Assembly: GCA_021785095.1 (NCBI GenBank)
Contig: JAJYGM010000352.1
Location: 1-6,786, forward strand
Source: Actinomycetes bacterium
GTDB taxonomy: Bacteria > Actinomycetota > Acidimicrobiia > Acidimicrobiales > Bog-793
Length of the DNA: 6,786 bases
Direction of reading: 5' to 3'
Both the position numbers and the translations under genes were made by a program. The notes under the pieces are model-generated. The model searched no databases, had not been told where the DNA came from, and saw only the letters and a list, made by a program, of their open reading frames with translations. Shown piece by piece: positions 6,256-6,786 of the stretch. The first letter of the stretch is position 1, and every line of letters starts with the position of its first letter.

Positions 6256-6786
6256 ATGGCGAGTGGGAGCGGTGCGGAGGCGCTGCGGGTGGCGAACTGC
6301 AGCGGTTTTTACGGAGACCGGCTCACAGCCGCCGAGGAGATGGTGAACGGCGGCCCGATCGACGTCCTGACGGGCGACTGGCTCGCCGAGCTCACGATGC
6401 TGATCCTCGCCAAGAACCAGATGAAGGACCCTGCTGCCGGTTACGCCCGCTCCTTCCTGACCCAGATGGAGCAGGTCATGGGCACCTGCCTCGACCGCGG
6501 CATCAAGGTCGTGTCGAACGCCGGCGGCCTCACGCCGGCACGCCTCGCCGAGCGCGTGGAGGACCTCGCGGGTCGTCTCGGTCTAGAGCCCGTCGTCGCC
6601 TACGTCGAGGGCGACGACCTGCTCGGCAGGCTCGCCGACCTGCGGGAGGCGGGTCACGAGATGCGCAACCTCGACACCGGGGAGTCGATCGGCGAGCGCC
6701 AGATGATCACGGCCAACGCCTATCTCGGTGGCTACGGGATCGCGGAGGCGCTCGCGAAGGGGGCGGACATCGTCGTCACCGGGCGG
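6256..6786 (+). CDS. DUF1446 / acyclic terpene utilisation AtuA-like protein, N-terminal part (cut by window edge)
   Basis: The reading frame stays open for 177 codons to the right edge. The sequence RVANCSGFYGDR (11-22), the segment GGPIDVLTGDWLAELTM (32-48), KVVSNAGGLTP (84-94), ANAYLGGYGIAEAL (153-166) and the terminal VTGR are characteristic of the DUF1446 (AtuA-like) family. AtuA is encoded in the geraniol/citronellol (atu) cluster of Pseudomonas aeruginosa and needed for acyclic terpene use, but its reaction is not known to me. The remaining part, usually several hundred residues, lies outside. The preferred ATG at 6256 starts 1 nt after the alpha stop, with GGGAG 10 nt upstream; ATG 6247 in the same frame would overlap alpha by 8 nt but has that GGGAG only 1 nt away. 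It is clearly the fourth gene of the operon, and it supports an unsaturated branched or isoprenoid acyl-CoA role for the carboxylase. Confidence 0.88.
   Translation, partial: MASGSGAEALRVANCSGFYGDRLTAAEEMVNGGPIDVLTGDWLAELTMLILAKNQMKDPAAGYARSFLTQMEQVMGTCLDRGIKVVSNAGGLTPARLAERVEDLAGRLGLEPVVAYVEGDDLLGRLADLREAGHEMRNLDTGESIGERQMITANAYLGGYGIAEALAKGADIVVTGR

Noticed and set aside
1..6786. CRISPR arrays, tRNA/rRNA genes, insertion sequences or phage genes
   Set aside because: No spaced direct repeats, transposase-like frames, terminal inverted repeats with target duplications or RNA gene signatures were seen; the window is nearly fully coding with uniform composition.

Overview
The window reads as a chromosomal fragment from a high-GC actinobacterium (Actinomycetota). 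The evidence is the uniformly G/C-rich third codon positions, GTG starts, tight or overlapping gene junctions, and a DinB-fold enzyme of the mycothiol-dependent type; mycothiol is an actinobacterial thiol. An environmental lineage such as Acidimicrobiia is possible, but I cannot fix the class from sequence alone. Both ends cut through genes.

Left part (1-1742, minus strand). Three genes are read leftwards: a classical short-chain dehydrogenase/reductase (SDR, 1742 to 915), a MarC-family membrane protein (847 to 257), and the N-terminal third or so of a second SDR (211 to the window edge). Gaps are 67 and 45 nt, so they may form one transcription unit.

A 67-nt divergent intergenic region (1743-1809) separates this set from a rightward operon (1810-6786). 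That operon encodes a TIGR03084/maleylpyruvate-isomerase-like protein with an apparently complete zinc triad, then an acyl-CoA carboxylase beta subunit (carboxyltransferase), an alpha subunit (biotin carboxylase plus BT plus biotin carrier), and the N-terminal part of a DUF1446/AtuA-like protein. Junctions are +9 nt, -4 nt (GTGA overlap) and +1 nt, which strongly suggests co-transcription and translational coupling.

How they may work together. The beta subunit carries features of the methylcrotonyl-/geranyl-CoA carboxylase lineage, which carboxylates the gamma carbon of alpha,beta-unsaturated acyl-CoAs, rather than of propionyl-CoA carboxylases. An AtuA-family gene next to it, and SDRs nearby, recall the acyclic terpene utilisation (atu) gene set of Pseudomonas. 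The best reading is an actinobacterial catabolic module for a branched or isoprenoid acyl-CoA; the true substrate is open. The most interesting points are the pairing of a probable mycothiol/zinc enzyme with the carboxylase-AtuA set, a seven-glycine run replacing the usual loop in the beta subunit, a perfect 10-bp hairpin at the TIGR03084/beta junction, and an SDR that seems to lack the catalytic-tetrad Asn. I see no mobile element, CRISPR array, tRNA or rRNA.
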